Shown piece after piece: positions 1 to 11,299 of a DNA stretch of 64,000 bases (positions are counted from its first letter, which is position 1; every line of letters begins with the position of its first letter). This DNA is from Priapulus caudatus. Its lineage: Eukaryota > Priapulida > Priapulimorpha > Priapulimorphida > Priapulidae. The translations under genes were made by a program, and so were the position numbers. The DNA lies in assembly GCF_000485595.1 (NCBI RefSeq), contig NW_014577240.1:33343-97342 (forward strand). The letters are read 5' to 3'. Under the pieces are notes generated by a model. It was not told where the DNA came from. It made no database searches and saw nothing but the letters and a program-made list of their open reading frames with translations.

Positions 1-1640
1 CCAACCTAATTATTTAAAAAAAACCCATATTTTTTTTTTTCCAAACTGTGAATACTTTTGTAATCTCTTTATAGGTAGCCATTTATTTGCACTGACTCCA
101 TTTGTTTACGGTAGCGCCAAACTGAACGTCAAAGTCTACGTATTCGGAAACGGTTTATTGTATACGCTCCACAAACATCGCGTTCTGATAGTCAGTGCAG
201 GAAATATCAAGGCAAGAGTTTTGCCTTATCACGGCTTTACTTTATCAACCGCTTGGGCGTAAAATCACCTTATACTTAGCAACGGCTTTAGTTAGTCGTA
301 TTACTTGATAGAGTGGGCTAATGTTCGTACGATCTGAGGTGGCCTCGATAGCTGAAGGCAGTACTACGCAATGCACACAAAATCAACAACAACAGAACAG
401 TGTTCAGGACTGATGCTTACTGTTACAGAAAAAAGCCCCAGCGAGGAATGCAGCCCGTCTTTAGAACATCCGGTTAGTAACTCGGTTCATCTGTGAAATA
501 CATTATTAAGTACGATTAAACTAAATCAATAATCTGCACTCTGTGGCATGAATTTACAGCAATATAGCAGCATTTTGGACCGCACTATAGGTTATGACAT
601 CGAACGTCAAGACTAGTTAACAGCCACTATCGTTTTAATCGCATCCGCCATCACGATTAGTGCCAGCTATCATTCATGTCATCATCGTCATCATCGCGAT
701 CATCGACTATACACTTACATCACGCGCAACATATATAATCGCTATCACCTCTGATCAGTGCTATCGATACTCAATGCACATGCCACAGTTCGTACTTACA
801 TTTTGGCTGCTGCGTCTCTCCTGCGATCAGGAGACGATCACTTTCCTGCTCCTCATCTTAGCTGAAATCTACGTCCGTGTTACTTTTTAAAAAGCACGTG
901 CTGCCACTACATCTCTCCGCTGTCGCCCCGTTAAGGGGCCACCTTTCCCGTGGATAGCCGAACTCACGCGTCAGTGTTTCCATCATTGTAGAGAAGAGTC
1001 AATGTGGCGATTACGTAGCCTGCTATGATTGGAAGGGAGATGCGATCAACGGATATTAATGCTGAGGAGATTTTCGTTGCTTCGTCGCACGTTAGTGATA
1101 GACAGGAGATTTACGGTGTACACTGGACGCAGCGACTTAACGGTTAAACGTTATTCGAAATGAAACGAAAACCTCTCTTGTAAATGTAATGATAGTTACT
1201 GTCTTAATTCTACAAATTCGAGCCAGTTCTCTAATAATACACTCAAAAGTGTCTAATGGTAAAGACGAAAGACGCCGGTAAGTTAAATGGTAGGTTATTT
1301 ACACGCGCGTATAAACGTGCTGTAGTATAATTATACTGTAGCCGCCGTGAAATAGGTTCGTTTTTTTTACTCGTTTGAGCCATTCGTCATCTCGGGACTC
1401 CCTTCTTCAGCCCCTGCGACTCATAGAAGCGAGCCACCATACGCTGGCGGGCGTGCTCATTCGTGTGGATGCTTCTATGTCGTTCTTCTCCCAGCCATCA
1501 GGGAATCGGATTGGTATTAAAAATTTGCCGGTCGTTGTATGTAAGTGTTGAACCGTTCGGTATGGTGCGGGTCTATTGGCTTTGTCTTTTCTTGATGTCG
1601 GATCGTTACCTGCCAGCCGAGGATCGGCATACCTGTTGGT
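1..1640. other. No gene recognised
   Basis: Both strands were scanned for recognisable motifs and for paired splice sites around open frames; none convinced. The open frames at 660–890 and 1407–1700 do not resemble a known family. Confidence 0.5.
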
Positions 1641-1649
1641 TATCAGGTA

Positions 1650-2270
1650 ACACTTCCGTACCTTCTTCATCACCAGGGTGTACTTCATACCTTCTTTCAC
1701 CTGCGTAGCATTTCGTACTCTTCTCCCACCAGGCGGCGTTCGTAGCTCCTCTCACCGGGGTAGCCCTCCAGACCTTCTTTCACCTGGTGCGCCATTTCGT
1801 ACTTTTTCTCACACGGCGGCGCTTCATAACCTTCTTGCACCTGGTGGCATTTGTTACTTTCTTCCCACAGGGCGGCGCTTCGTAGCCTCTCTCACCGGGT
1901 TAGCCTCCAGACCTTACTTTCACCTGGTGGCATTTCGTTACTTTTCTCTCACCAGGAGGCCGCTTCGTACCTCATCATCACCAGGCTGGCCACTTCGTAC
2001 TTTCTCTCCACCGGCGGCGCTTCTTACCTTCCTATCACCAGATGGGCACTTCGTACTTTCTCTCACCGGAGGCGCTTTCGTACTTCCTTATCACCCGGGG
2101 CTACTTCATACCTTCTTTCACTTGTGCATTTTCGCTACTTTCTCTCACCAGACGGCGCTTCGTAACCTTCCTATATGCCGGTTAGCGCTCCAGAGCTTCT
2201 GTCACCTGGTGGTGCTTCGTATCTTCCTCTTACCAGGCGGTTAGCTCCATAAATGTTGTCACCAGGTGCA
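1650..2270. repeat. Minisatellite with about 36-bp units encoding a Pro/Glu-rich repeat on the minus strand
   Basis: Units alternate GGCGGCGCTTCGTA, GGTGGCATTTCGTA and TAGCCTCCAGA with CTCTCACC or TTTCACC between them. Read on the minus strand a unit gives 12 residues, such as YEAPPGERSYEMPPGE or LEGYPGERGYEA. Small indels shift the frame every few units, so no long ORF follows this reading. About 17 units are present. It may be the exon of a repeat protein, or a decayed one. Confidence 0.65.
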
Positions 2271-2279
2271 TCTCGTGTC

Positions 2280-3740
2280 TACTTGCCATGACGTGGAAGT
2301 TGTTATCTATTCTTTGATTGGGGTCCCCGCCACGTTCTCCTTTTTCATTAAAACGTGAGCCGCTACTCTGTCGCCTTAAAAATTTCTGCCCTGTAGTCCA
2401 AGTAGTCCATTATACGAGCACATACCTGCGTTCACTAGGTGGCGCCTACGTGTTTAGTAACCGGTCTGCCTGGGGTCTTCGAGAGTCAGGGAAATCGTCG
2501 AGAGTTAACGTATAGCTCTGTCAACTGCACTTTCTTCTTTCCGGGTTTCTTTCTCCCGGACTGGTAAACGTTTCCTTCCCTGAAATCACACGCCGTCTCT
2601 TCATTCGGATAATCAGTAAGCTTCTCTTCGGGACCAGTTTCCGTATATGTTCTTTTCTTTAGCGACCCACAGTCTCAATTAAATTCATCCCTAGGAACCA
2701 AGTCATCATAATTATCGGCCATTGGAATTCGTGGCGCGTATGTACCATCACCCCTAGGCTCTGGTCCCTTAGAACTGGCTCCATTAGAAAACTGTGCATC
2801 GTAGGGGATATCACCGGAAGTTTGGAAGCTTGTTAAGATTTTCATGTATCCGACCTATGTCTCGTAGATTTATCCATCCCGATGATGTATGTTCTGACTT
2901 CACGGCTGTATAACATCAGTATCTTCCTTGACGGGATCCGGGAATTCTGTATCTTGCCTCACGCTACCATACCCGTCCTGATCCTGACTTATGCGCCTCA
3001 CTCTTCACGCATAGCCCAGTCCTTTCCTCGAGTCTGCGATAATTCTTAGCTCGTTGTTCTGGGGGTCACGATTCGTACACTATAGCAGTTCAGTTGCTTT
3101 GCCGGACGGTGCGATCAGCGGTCTGATGGAGTTTACTTTACATATTACGCTGAGGCAGCGCAGTGGAAACGACGAAGGTGCCTTTGAGCCGCTGCCGTGT
3201 ACCAATCCCCGAACGTTGCCGTCGCCAGAAGATTGGGTGTTGCTCGGAGCGTCTACCAGAAACCTGCCGGTTGTCGTTAGATGCAGCCACCCGCGTAGGC
3301 AAGGCGGCTGAAAGCCCATAAATGTAATTAGAAGGAAGTGAACTAGGCCTCTAGTTACATTATCAGTAACGTCGAACAGCTCGCGTTTGCGGCGTGTGGC
3401 AATTAGTATGGCTAAGTTCCAATAATTAGCGTTCAACGAATGTGTGCTAGCGACTTAGCTGCTATATTGTACATATCGTAGCTATTGCTATCTATATTGC
3501 TACAGCTGTCACTATAATTGCTCAGTGCTTGCTATATAAGCTACAGTGTCCTAGCCTATATAGGCTTACAGTGCTGGGTTATATTGCCTAAATGCATGCT
3601 AGCAATATTACCACAGTGCTCATAGCTTGATACAGAGCGCCCACGTGTGAATTGTACACGCTTACCCTACGTAATCAAAATGGAGTCATTTTGAGGTTTG
3701 ACCTGATAAACCAACTACTTGCATTCAGAAGCACAGCACT
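2280..3740. other. No gene recognised; a possible downstream ZP exon is not excluded
   Basis: The frame at 3080–3436 on the minus strand (DAPSNTQSSGDGNVRGLVHG) is Ser/Gly-rich and might be a low-complexity C-terminal exon of the ZP gene, but there is no motif support. From 3455 to 3640 there are loose GCTATAT and CTACAGTG short repeats. Confidence 0.35.
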
Positions 3741-3743
3741 TAC

Positions 3744-3905
3744 GTCATAGATTTTGTGGAAGCATACGAGCAACGGAGCACTGGAAGTAGACATGCGGTC
3801 TGTCTTGGGCAACTGAATGCCGTGATGCGCAGCCCAAGGTGATCCAACCCGTGCTTCGCGATCAATTCCCGCCAGTTTGTTGAATGCGGTAACCAAGTTG
3901 CCTAT
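3744..3905 (-). CDS. ZP gene exon, C-terminal part, apparently frameshifted
   Basis: It lies between acceptor gtccacag and donor GAC|GTAAGT. One frame gives LVTAFNKLAGIDREARVG, GIQLPKTDR and VCFHKIYD. A second frame gives PHVYFQCSV in the middle, the usual ZP-C Cys strand. A pair of compensating indels would join them, so either the assembly has indel errors or the gene is damaged. Confidence 0.48.
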
Positions 3906-5539
3906 CTGTGGACAGCTGCATGTGAATGATCGCTTATTATTGTTATTTATCTCAATTGCTTATTACTCTATCCTATGTTATTTCTTCATCGTTTCAGAAT
4001 TCACTACAATGCGCGAAAGCGCCATTCAAAATCTGTTATGAAGGCCACGAATGGTTTAGCTGCCCAAAGCCGATGGAGAACTTTTTTTTTTATAGTATGA
4101 GTCACTAATCGTAGCGTCGCCATTCCAAACGTTTACGCGATATTCGAATCGTATTAGCGATCAACGATTTACGATAAGCCAATGTCACGTCACTTTGTAT
4201 CACCCGTATTACTATGACAACAATATCCTTTACATAAAATACCGGCCGTACATGTTAATGAGACGTCGCCAATAAAACTAATAAATTATTTCATGATAGA
4301 TTATTATGATTAACCTTTCGGCAACAGTTTCGAAATTATAGCAAATATGTTCGATCACTATAGATTTCATGAGATTTAAAATTACTTCTTATATTATCAC
4401 GAGATCTGATTGTTCAAGAGTCACAGTGATCCGCAGAAGACGCACCCATGTTCGTCAATGAGCATGATAGAGTTGACACCGTCATCTGCTACGCAGTTTG
4501 TCACCGTGATGTCCAATGACCTGGAAACGCGCAAGCACTCGTCGGTACAGCGTAAACGAATGGCGCAGTGCCATGCAGGACACGGCGCAGAATAGTTAGC
4601 AATGCGCCATGCAAGAATCCGGGATCATTACCAGTGTGAATGCGAACGCGAAACATGCGCCACGCTCTCTTTAGGAATCCGAATTTATATATACTCAAGA
4701 GTAATAATTACCAGCTAATTAGGTATTATTAGCTCTTAGACTATATATATATCACGGTATTCAGTCTTTCACGAAAGATTCCACTCGGGAAAACGTAGGC
4801 TGGCTCGTTTCAGCGCGACACAACGGCTAAAAATTAAGCTGCTAACGACAAAAGCCTACGTACTGTTGTCCTTCAGAGTCGAGACAAGGTTTCGCTCCTG
4901 ACCCACGATGAGTGCGCGCTTGAAGGGAGCCATGAGGTCTGTGCCCTTAACGATCTTGGAGCGAACACGTCGGAACACGGCGAGCTTTGTAGGGCTGTAT
5001 GGGCCATCGAGTCTGATCATCTGAGACATCGAGAAGATTATTTGTACGAATGTCACTGCCATGCAAACAATACCGCGCAGTCACTTTACCGGGCGCTGCG
5101 AACCGCCACCACTGCTGCCGCTGCCGCTTGCAACGGCCACCCCCACCCACGACCACCACGACCACCACACCACCACCACCATCTCCCACCACCACCACCA
5201 CCACCACCACCACACGACCACCACCACCACACCACCACGACCACCACCACCACCACACACCACCCCCACCACCACCACCACCACCACGACCACCACGACC
5301 ACACGACCACCACCACCCCACCACGACCACGACCACGACCACCCACGACCACCATCCACCACCACCACGACCACGACGACGACCACACCACCACACCACC
5401 CACCACCACCACCACCACCACCACCACCACCACCACCACACCACCACCACACAAGCAACAACTTACACCACACCACACCCGCCTCCGCCCTCCGCCGCCG
5501 CCGCCGGCCGCCGCCGTCGCCGTCGCCGCCGCCGCCGCC

Positions 5540-5573
<34 letters not shown>

Positions 5574-7184
5574 CGACCTCCACTTTTACCCTTCTTCTGC
5601 TGCTGCGGCTATTATTATTATAAACTATTATTATTTATTATTAATTATTATTAATTATTATTAGGCCCCTATTATTATGATTATGATTTAATGTTATAAG
5701 TTGTAGCTAGTATTATTAATTATTATAATAGCCTATAAACATCACTCGGGAATTTTTTCCAGGGGTTTTGTTTTGAAGTGGTGCGTTGTTTGTGCGTGCT
5801 TGATTAAAAAAAAAAGACAGCAACACTTACGGCACGCGGACACCGGTGTCGACGGCGAGATGCTCCAGCTTCTCAAACTCGCAGACGAGTCTCAGCGCGC
5901 GATCTGGAGCCTCTATGATGCCGAGCGCGGCGTCGTGCAGCACTACGACGGTGTTCTCAAAGCGCACCGTGCCGCCGCTGTAGTCGTCGCCCTGCACAGT
6001 CAGTTAGTCAGTCAGTTAGTTAATCAGTCAGTTGGTTAGTTAGTCAATCAGTTAATCGGTCAATTAATTAGTGATTTAGTCAGTTAGTCAGGCAGCTAGT
6101 CAGTTAATCAGTGATTTAGTCAGTCAGTCATCCAGTCAGTCGGTCGGTCGGTCGGTCAGTCTTGGTTCAAAGTAAGTCAGTCGGCTCGGTCGGTCGCGTC
6201 GGTCGGTCGGACTCCGGTCGGCTCGGTCCGGTCGGTCGGTCGGTCGGTCGGTCGGTCGGTCGTCGGCTCGCGTCGGTTTCGGGTCGCGTCGTCGGTCGGT
6301 CGCTCCGGTCGGTCGGATCGGTCGGTCGGTCGGTCGGTACCGGTCGGCGGTCGCGATCGGTCGGTCGCGGCGGTCGTCAGGTCGGTCGGTCGGTCGGTCG
6401 CCGGCTCGGGATCGTCTGTTCGGTCGGTCGGTCGGTCGGTCGGTCGGTCGTCGGTCGTCGGTTCGTTCGGTCGGTCAGGCTCGGTATCGGTCGCGTCGCG
6501 TCGTCGCGGTCGGTCAGTCAGTCTGTCAGTCAGTTAATCAGTCTTTGAGTCCAGACAAGCGATGGCATCGAATTTCTGCTATACTGATGCTATCTATGAT
6601 GTCTATGATATCTATGATATCGTGTATCTATGTACGGCTGTCTGGATGCGGTTCCGACTGACTATAACGTGCTATCTTCTCCTATATTCCTCTTGCACTC
6701 TATAACTATAACTTCTAGCATTTTTTCCATCGTATTTTGCGTGGAGCACGTGTGTGTGTGCGTGCTTTCTTCCTTTACTTCGACCGCGCCCCCTCTCTTC
6801 ACCCTCTCGCTATACCTTTCCTTAATTCTCCTTCTCGTTCCGCGTGTATACAACTCATATACATTCCCTCCTTCGTTATCGTTCCACACATCCTCGCTCA
6901 TTCTCCTCTTCTCTTTCTTTATCGTCCACACGTTTCGCCTCATTGCTCTCTCTCTCTTCCTCTCTCTCACTCAATCAGTGCTTGATTAACTCTCGACGGG
7001 TTTCTCTCTGATGCTCACCGTATCCACTTCTTGCGTCCGCAGCCCGGTCACGGGAAACTGGAGCACTGCGTGTTCCTGCTCGCCGTGCGTGCGACACCGC
7101 AGCCTGGTACCGGAAATGGTTCCTCGCAACGTAGACCTTTCCGTGAACGGCCTGAGGGGCGTATCTCGACACTCATCATCTTTC
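3744..7184 (-). CDS. Zona pellucida (ZP) domain protein, partial gene, five exons recognised
   Basis: ZP domains polymerise extracellular matrix and egg-coat proteins. Exons, in transcript order on the minus strand, are 7184–7019, 5991–5831, 5012–4860, 4520–about 4425 and 3905–3744. The first four join in phase when GT–AG sites are used. In order they give a Cys-containing ZP-N strand region, then FENTVVVLHDAALG, which matches the ZP-family pattern (F/Y)xNT(V/I)VVQxxP, then a ZP-C strand ending GQERNLVSTLKDN, then DITVTNCVADDG and LIDEHGC, which are typical of ZP-C, and finally VYFQCSV. The introns contain the large simple repeats at 5.1–5.6 and 6.0–6.5 kb. The last exon needs one or two frame corrections. 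Signal peptide, upstream exons, furin site and transmembrane segment were not found. The ZP assignment comes from motif recognition; the exact orthologue is unknown. Confidence 0.72.
4425..4520 (-). CDS. ZP gene exon with conserved Cys motifs
   Basis: It reads SLDITVTNCVADDGVNSIML, then IDEHGCV. This matches the ZP-C pattern in which a Cys-Val-Ala-x-Asp-Gly stretch is followed by a Leu-Ile-Asp-x-x-Gly-Cys turn. The acceptor is gcgtttccag. The 3' boundary is uncertain, with candidate donors near 4425 or soon after the GC codon. Confidence 0.66.
4860..5012 (-). CDS. ZP gene exon (ZP-C first strands)
   Basis: It reads LDGPYSPTKLAVFRRVRSKI, then KRALIVGQERNLVSTLKDNST. The acceptor gatcag lies just upstream. 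The chosen donor is AC|GTAGGC, because it keeps phase with the next exon; an alternative A|GTACGT four bases earlier would not. The exon lies immediately beside the CCACCA-rich repeat at 5.1 kb. Confidence 0.6.
5130..5580. repeat. CCACCACGA/CCACCA-type simple repeat and CCG tract
   Basis: About 320 bases of CAC/ACC/CGA trinucleotides are followed by a GCCGCC tract (5480–5575) and then ATT triplets. It lies in an intron of the ZP gene and produces artificial His/Thr/Pro or Gly/Val/Trp ORFs. Confidence 0.95.
5605..5735. repeat. (TTA)n/(ATT)n trinucleotide repeat
   Basis: It directly follows the CCG tract and consists of TTA and ATT triplets with interruptions, inside the same ZP intron. Confidence 0.85.
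5831..5991 (-). CDS. ZP gene exon with the FENTVVV motif
   Basis: It reads GDDYSGGTVRFENTVVVLHD, then ALRLVCEFEKLEHLAVDTGVRV. The acceptor is gactgtgcag and the donor is GTGCC|GTAAGT, a strong consensus site. The two leftover bases are completed by the first base of the exon at 5012. This exon is the strongest single piece of evidence for a ZP domain. Confidence 0.72.
5998..6540. repeat. Tetranucleotide array: CAGT/TAGT changing into GGTC
   Basis: From 5998 to 6165 the units are GTCAGTTA and relatives. From 6180 to 6515 the sequence is almost pure GGTC with CGTC interruptions, and it returns to GTCA at the end. The smooth unit change shows that a single array evolved by point mutation and expansion. 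It lies in the ZP gene intron between the exons at 5991 and 7019. Confidence 0.95.
7019..7184 (-). CDS. ZP gene exon (ZP-N part)
   Basis: The exon is open in the frame reading TLRGTISGTRLRCRTHG and HAVLQFPVTGLRTQEVDT. The acceptor is ttacggacag and the donor is ACG|GTGAGC. It ends in phase 0, matching the next exon at 5991. It needs two bases from an upstream exon that I could not identify. Confidence 0.62.
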
Positions 7185-7299
7185 CTGTCCGTAATCGTGT
7201 TTACAGTAAACCTGCACATCTCGCAACGGCGCGAGTAACAGTTGTTACGTATAGCGTAGGGCACTTTAATTGTCTGTTCTAGTGACTATCTCGCCTCGC

Positions 7300-7480
7300 T
7301 CGCTGCTCTCTCTCTCTCTCTCTCTCCAGTCCCACGGGACAACGCGCACGGCGTAGCACGACACCACACGCGCGCACACACACGACGCACACACGGTCGC
7401 GCGACACAGCACAGGCACACACACACACACACACGAGCACACACAGCATACAGCACACACAGCACCGTTGGCGGCGGCGT
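7300..7480. repeat. (CT)n and (CA)n microsatellites
   Basis: A CT run at 7304–7327 and several CACA/CACG runs from 7360 to 7465. The antisense ORFs through this stretch are artefacts. Confidence 0.85.
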
Positions 7481-8570
7481 AGTGTTGCATGCGGGTCCTG
7501 CGTGTGCGATGCGCGTGTATGTGCACACGTGTGTTTTGTTCGGCAAGATGCGTTTGGCTGGAGTGTATGAGTTGTGGTACGGCTGAGACATTGTGATATT
7601 AGTGGGATTACATCTTATTTAGCTCAGCTTCTTTTGTCCCGTACCATTGCACGAAATTCATAACATATAGTTTGAGTGTGGTGCTTGCATATCTGATTAT
7701 TTAACTACAATGCACGAAAGCTAATCAAAAAGCTAATAATTTTAATAACACAATATTGAACGTCATGTAGTTTCAATTTAAAAACTTGAAGTAAACAGCT
7801 GGAGCACTTCCACACATGGCAATGCCGAATAACTAGGCCATGGCGCAGAGAACACGTACATCGCTTCCGTGTTCACCTGTAATTGTCTCCTCTCGTCCAT
7901 TATGGTCGAGTTCGGGGGCGACATAGCTGCCACGGCTAACTCCGTAGTCTTGCTGGGAATGCGGCTCAAGAGAAGACGCCTCTCTGACAGTCACCTGCGG
8001 ATGAGGTGACGTCATCTAAGAGCTGTGTCTACACCACGATGTGTAATTATGATGTGGGACCAAAATTACAAAAGTTAGTTGGCAAAACATGGTCGTATTT
8101 ACTCTTACGCGCCAACGCCGTTTTTTTTTCTCGAATGAGGTTCAGGTACGCTGAACCGAGCGAGTTAAATCTCACGCTATTATTATCTCACTATTATCAC
8201 ATGTTTATTCAATTCCGTGTTTGTTCCGGCGGCATATAAGTTTCCTCGAATAATTAGCCACCGGCATAACTACAGGAAACAATTGGTGCTTCAGGCAACT
8301 ATCTAGGTTTTGTTAAGTTATGCTATTTTTATCTATTTTTCGCCATTTTAAAATTCTGTTCAATCAGGGTAGAGGTCACTTTTTCGTCGAATTTGTGAAT
8401 ACAGTGAAATTACATAGAACAATCTAATCGTAAAAAATCTAATACAGTATTCATTTAATTGTTCATGTAAATAAACCAATTTAGCTTCTCTCCCCTGTAG
8501 CTATAACGAAAAAAATGCGAAGAGCTGAAGAAATATTTGATTAAACATGCAAACGAATGACTAATATTAG
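7480..8570. other. No gene recognised
   Basis: A minus-strand stretch at about 7880–7995 has splice-like borders and an open frame, but its end phase does not fit the next ZP exon. I therefore leave it unassigned. Confidence 0.4.
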
Positions 8571-8574
8571 GGGT

Positions 8575-8650
8575 GAATAAGGACACATACATTCATAAAT
8601 ACATACAAAATACATAATAATACATACATACATAAATACATAATAAATAT
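8575..8650. repeat. ACAT/AAATAC-type microsatellite
   Basis: Interrupted ATACAT and AAATACAT units. A poly-C run follows at 8741–8752. Confidence 0.75.
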
Positions 8651-8832
8651 GACACAATTTCTCATTATTCACCCATGCTATTATTATTGTACGCCTCATT
8701 TTAATCCACGAAGGACAGCTGAACAAGCAAATCTTTTCCTCCCCCCCCCCCAGATAGCCACACGCTTACACGTGAATAAATTAAAGGGTATAGGTAAATT
8801 ACAGGACTAGGACACCTCAATTAATTACAATA

Positions 8833-8972
8833 ACACACACACGCGTGTGCGCGCGCACGCACGCACACACGCACACGCAAATGCACACGCACACGCACAC
8901 GCACACGCATCATCGCACACGCACACGCACACACACGCACACGTATATATATATATATATTATATATATATA
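8833..8972. repeat. (CACACG)n and (TA)n compound microsatellite
   Basis: Alternating purine–pyrimidine CACACG units to 8943, then TATATA to about 8972. Confidence 0.92.
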
Positions 8973-9145
8973 AACTGACCACTTTTTAATTATACGAAAT
9001 ATATACCAACGCCGTGAGATAAAGCGATGAAGATCAGGGTCGTCACGTGAGGACTTTTCCCCTCGTTAGAGGCGAATGACCAGCTGCTGAAATCATCGAG
9101 GCATGAGATTAAAGCATATTCTCACATTGCAAAGTAATCTACACC

Positions 9146-9218
9146 ACACGCACACGCACACGCACAACACGCCACGCACGCACGCACGCACGCACCGGCG
9201 CCGCGACACCACACACAC

Positions 9219-9267
<49 letters not shown>

Positions 9268-9330
9268 CACACACATCACACCACACACACACACAACACA
9301 CACACACACATATGATATATATATATTTAC
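9146..9330. repeat. (CA)n microsatellite
   Basis: About 170 bases of CACA/CACG repeats ending in a short TATATA. The antisense Cys/Val ORF here is an artefact. Confidence 0.94.
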
Positions 9331-9754
9331 TATATACTATTCAAGAGTACATATACGCACCTTGCTAGGTAACAGGTTCATCCTACGTCACCGGGCGTCT
9401 TTTAAAGACGGGACCGCGGTGTACGGACGAGGACGTCCCTGGTTTTCTCCCGCTATATTTATCGTTCTTCCCGATTTAGGCGTCTTTCGCCAAGAGTTGT
9501 ACGCGTCTATCCTTTCAGTTTATGTATCGTTCTTTACGGAGTTACGGTGTCTTTCGTTGCGAAATAGAAAGTCTTTCCTCGCGGAGTTGGATCTATCTTG
9601 AGGGATTTGGGTGCCTTTCTTCCTAAGCAAGTCAAAATCGCTTCGCAGAATCGATACAGACATCACCACGCGAGCGCAAATGGGCGAGTGCGAAGGGGAG
9701 GCACTGAAAAGCCGATGTCGTGTCGTGTTGTCATCAAGTTCACGATGCGCTCCA

Positions 9755-9757
<3 letters not shown>

Positions 9758-9824
<67 letters not shown>

Positions 9825-9885
9825 TGCTCGCGCGCGCTCTCTCTCTCTCTCTTGCTCGCTCTCACTCTCTCTCTCTCCCTCTCTA

Positions 9886-9926
<41 letters not shown>

Positions 9927-9944
9927 CCTCTCTTTGTTCGCCTA

Positions 9945-9975
<31 letters not shown>

Positions 9976-10052
9976 TCGCTATCTCTCTCTCTCTCTCTTC
10001 TTTGTCGCTATCTCTCTCTCTCTACCTCTTTGCTCGCTCTTTCTCTCTCTCA
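9758..10052. repeat. (CT)n-rich microsatellite
   Basis: About 295 bases, mostly CTCTCT with occasional GCTCGC and TTTCTC interruptions. It produces spurious Ser/Leu ORFs. Confidence 0.95.
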
Positions 10053-10772
10053 TTGCGGCGCAAATAGCAATATAGCAACTGATGCGCACTAAACATCCAG
10101 CAATCGTCGCGCGCTACATCTAACTTCCGACCTCACGCACTTTGGCGCGTCAATTAACATCAGATGGGCACCACCCTCGCTCGGACGCATTACCGTTACG
10201 GTACAGATCGGCGGGTTAAGCGACAGTCTAAGGAATTCGGTGCTAACGAGACCGTGGCGACATGAATCGTAAAAACCTGATCATCGAGATACGAGTGAAT
10301 AATAATAGATTCATATTAAACGTAATAATCTATAATAATAACATTATTAGATATACTATATATAATAATAATAGAATTACTATTATTATCACTCCGCATT
10401 ACGTGAGAGTCCTTGCGATATATGCGACGTACACTACTGATGAACATCACTAGCGCCGCCAAGCAGAGGAGAAAACTGGGGGTTATATTTATAGTAAGGC
10501 CCCGTAATAACAAGCCGGACAACCAATATTAGGAGGTACAGAGAATACACGGAACTACGGCGCCCTGCAAGCACGCTGTGCCGTATCGCTTTTGGGTTCA
10601 CTCTCTATACAAGAGGCCCATATCTGGCCGCATCTCTCAATGCTAGTCTTTATTCATTGTAGGGCCGAGTATTGTCGATTGGTCACAATGTGCCGTGCTT
10701 ACAGACCCGCATCGTATTGTGTGCGGCCGTGCAAACATGCTACCTGGCACCATGGGGGAAACGTTCAGTCAT

Positions 10773-10773
<1 letters not shown>

Positions 10774-10816
<43 letters not shown>

Positions 10817-10830
10817 CATATATATATAAA
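10774..10830. repeat. (TA)n microsatellite
   Basis: TATATA run interrupted by ATATTATATA and TATACATATA. Confidence 0.9.
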
Positions 10831-10964
10831 TACAATATCTGTGCTTTCTTTCTACTGTCTCGCAACCCCCTCGCGCGCTATTTTTTACCTCTCTCGCCTT
10901 CTCTTACCCTCTCTCTCGCACTCGCCTCGCTTTTATTAAGCTCACTGGACATCGTCAAGCTGAG

Positions 10965-11290
10965 CTATTTGCCATGGGTCGTCGTCCGTCGTACGTCCGT
11001 CCGGCCGTCCGTCCGTCAACAATTGGCTACGGTCAAAACGATAACTCAGGACCGTTTAACCATATGTTTGAAATTGGGTGTAGTTCTTACTGCCTATGCT
11101 CCCATTTAAACGTCCTATTTTGTGAGCACGCCGAGTCGACGTACTTTCGAGCACGGCATTTTTTGGCAAAAATGGGAATTGCCATTTAGTCAGTTCAGGT
11201 TCAAGCGATTTTGCTCATTTTGGTATGTGAATGAATAAGGGGCTAGGGGTTTTGATATTTAAAAAAAATTATGCAAATTAGGGTTGGGTT
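10965..11290. repeat. Dispersed repeat with a CGTCCGTC head
   Basis: It starts with CGTCGTCCGTC/GTCCGTCCGTC units, followed by a unique-looking part (CAACAATTGGCTACGGTCAA, GACCGTTTAACCATATGTTT). CGTCC-headed repeats of this shape occur in other places in invertebrate genomes; here only one copy is seen. Confidence 0.45.
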
Positions 11291-11299
11291 TGGCAATTA

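Noticed and set aside
4947-5664. Long ORFs of His/Thr/Pro or Gly/Val/Trp across 5.0–5.6 kb
   Set aside because: They are translations of trinucleotide simple repeat in an intron, with all frames open on both strands.
7880-7995. Extra upstream ZP exon
   Set aside because: Splice-like borders exist, but the only open frame leaves one base, whereas the next exon needs two, and no ZP-N motif is present.
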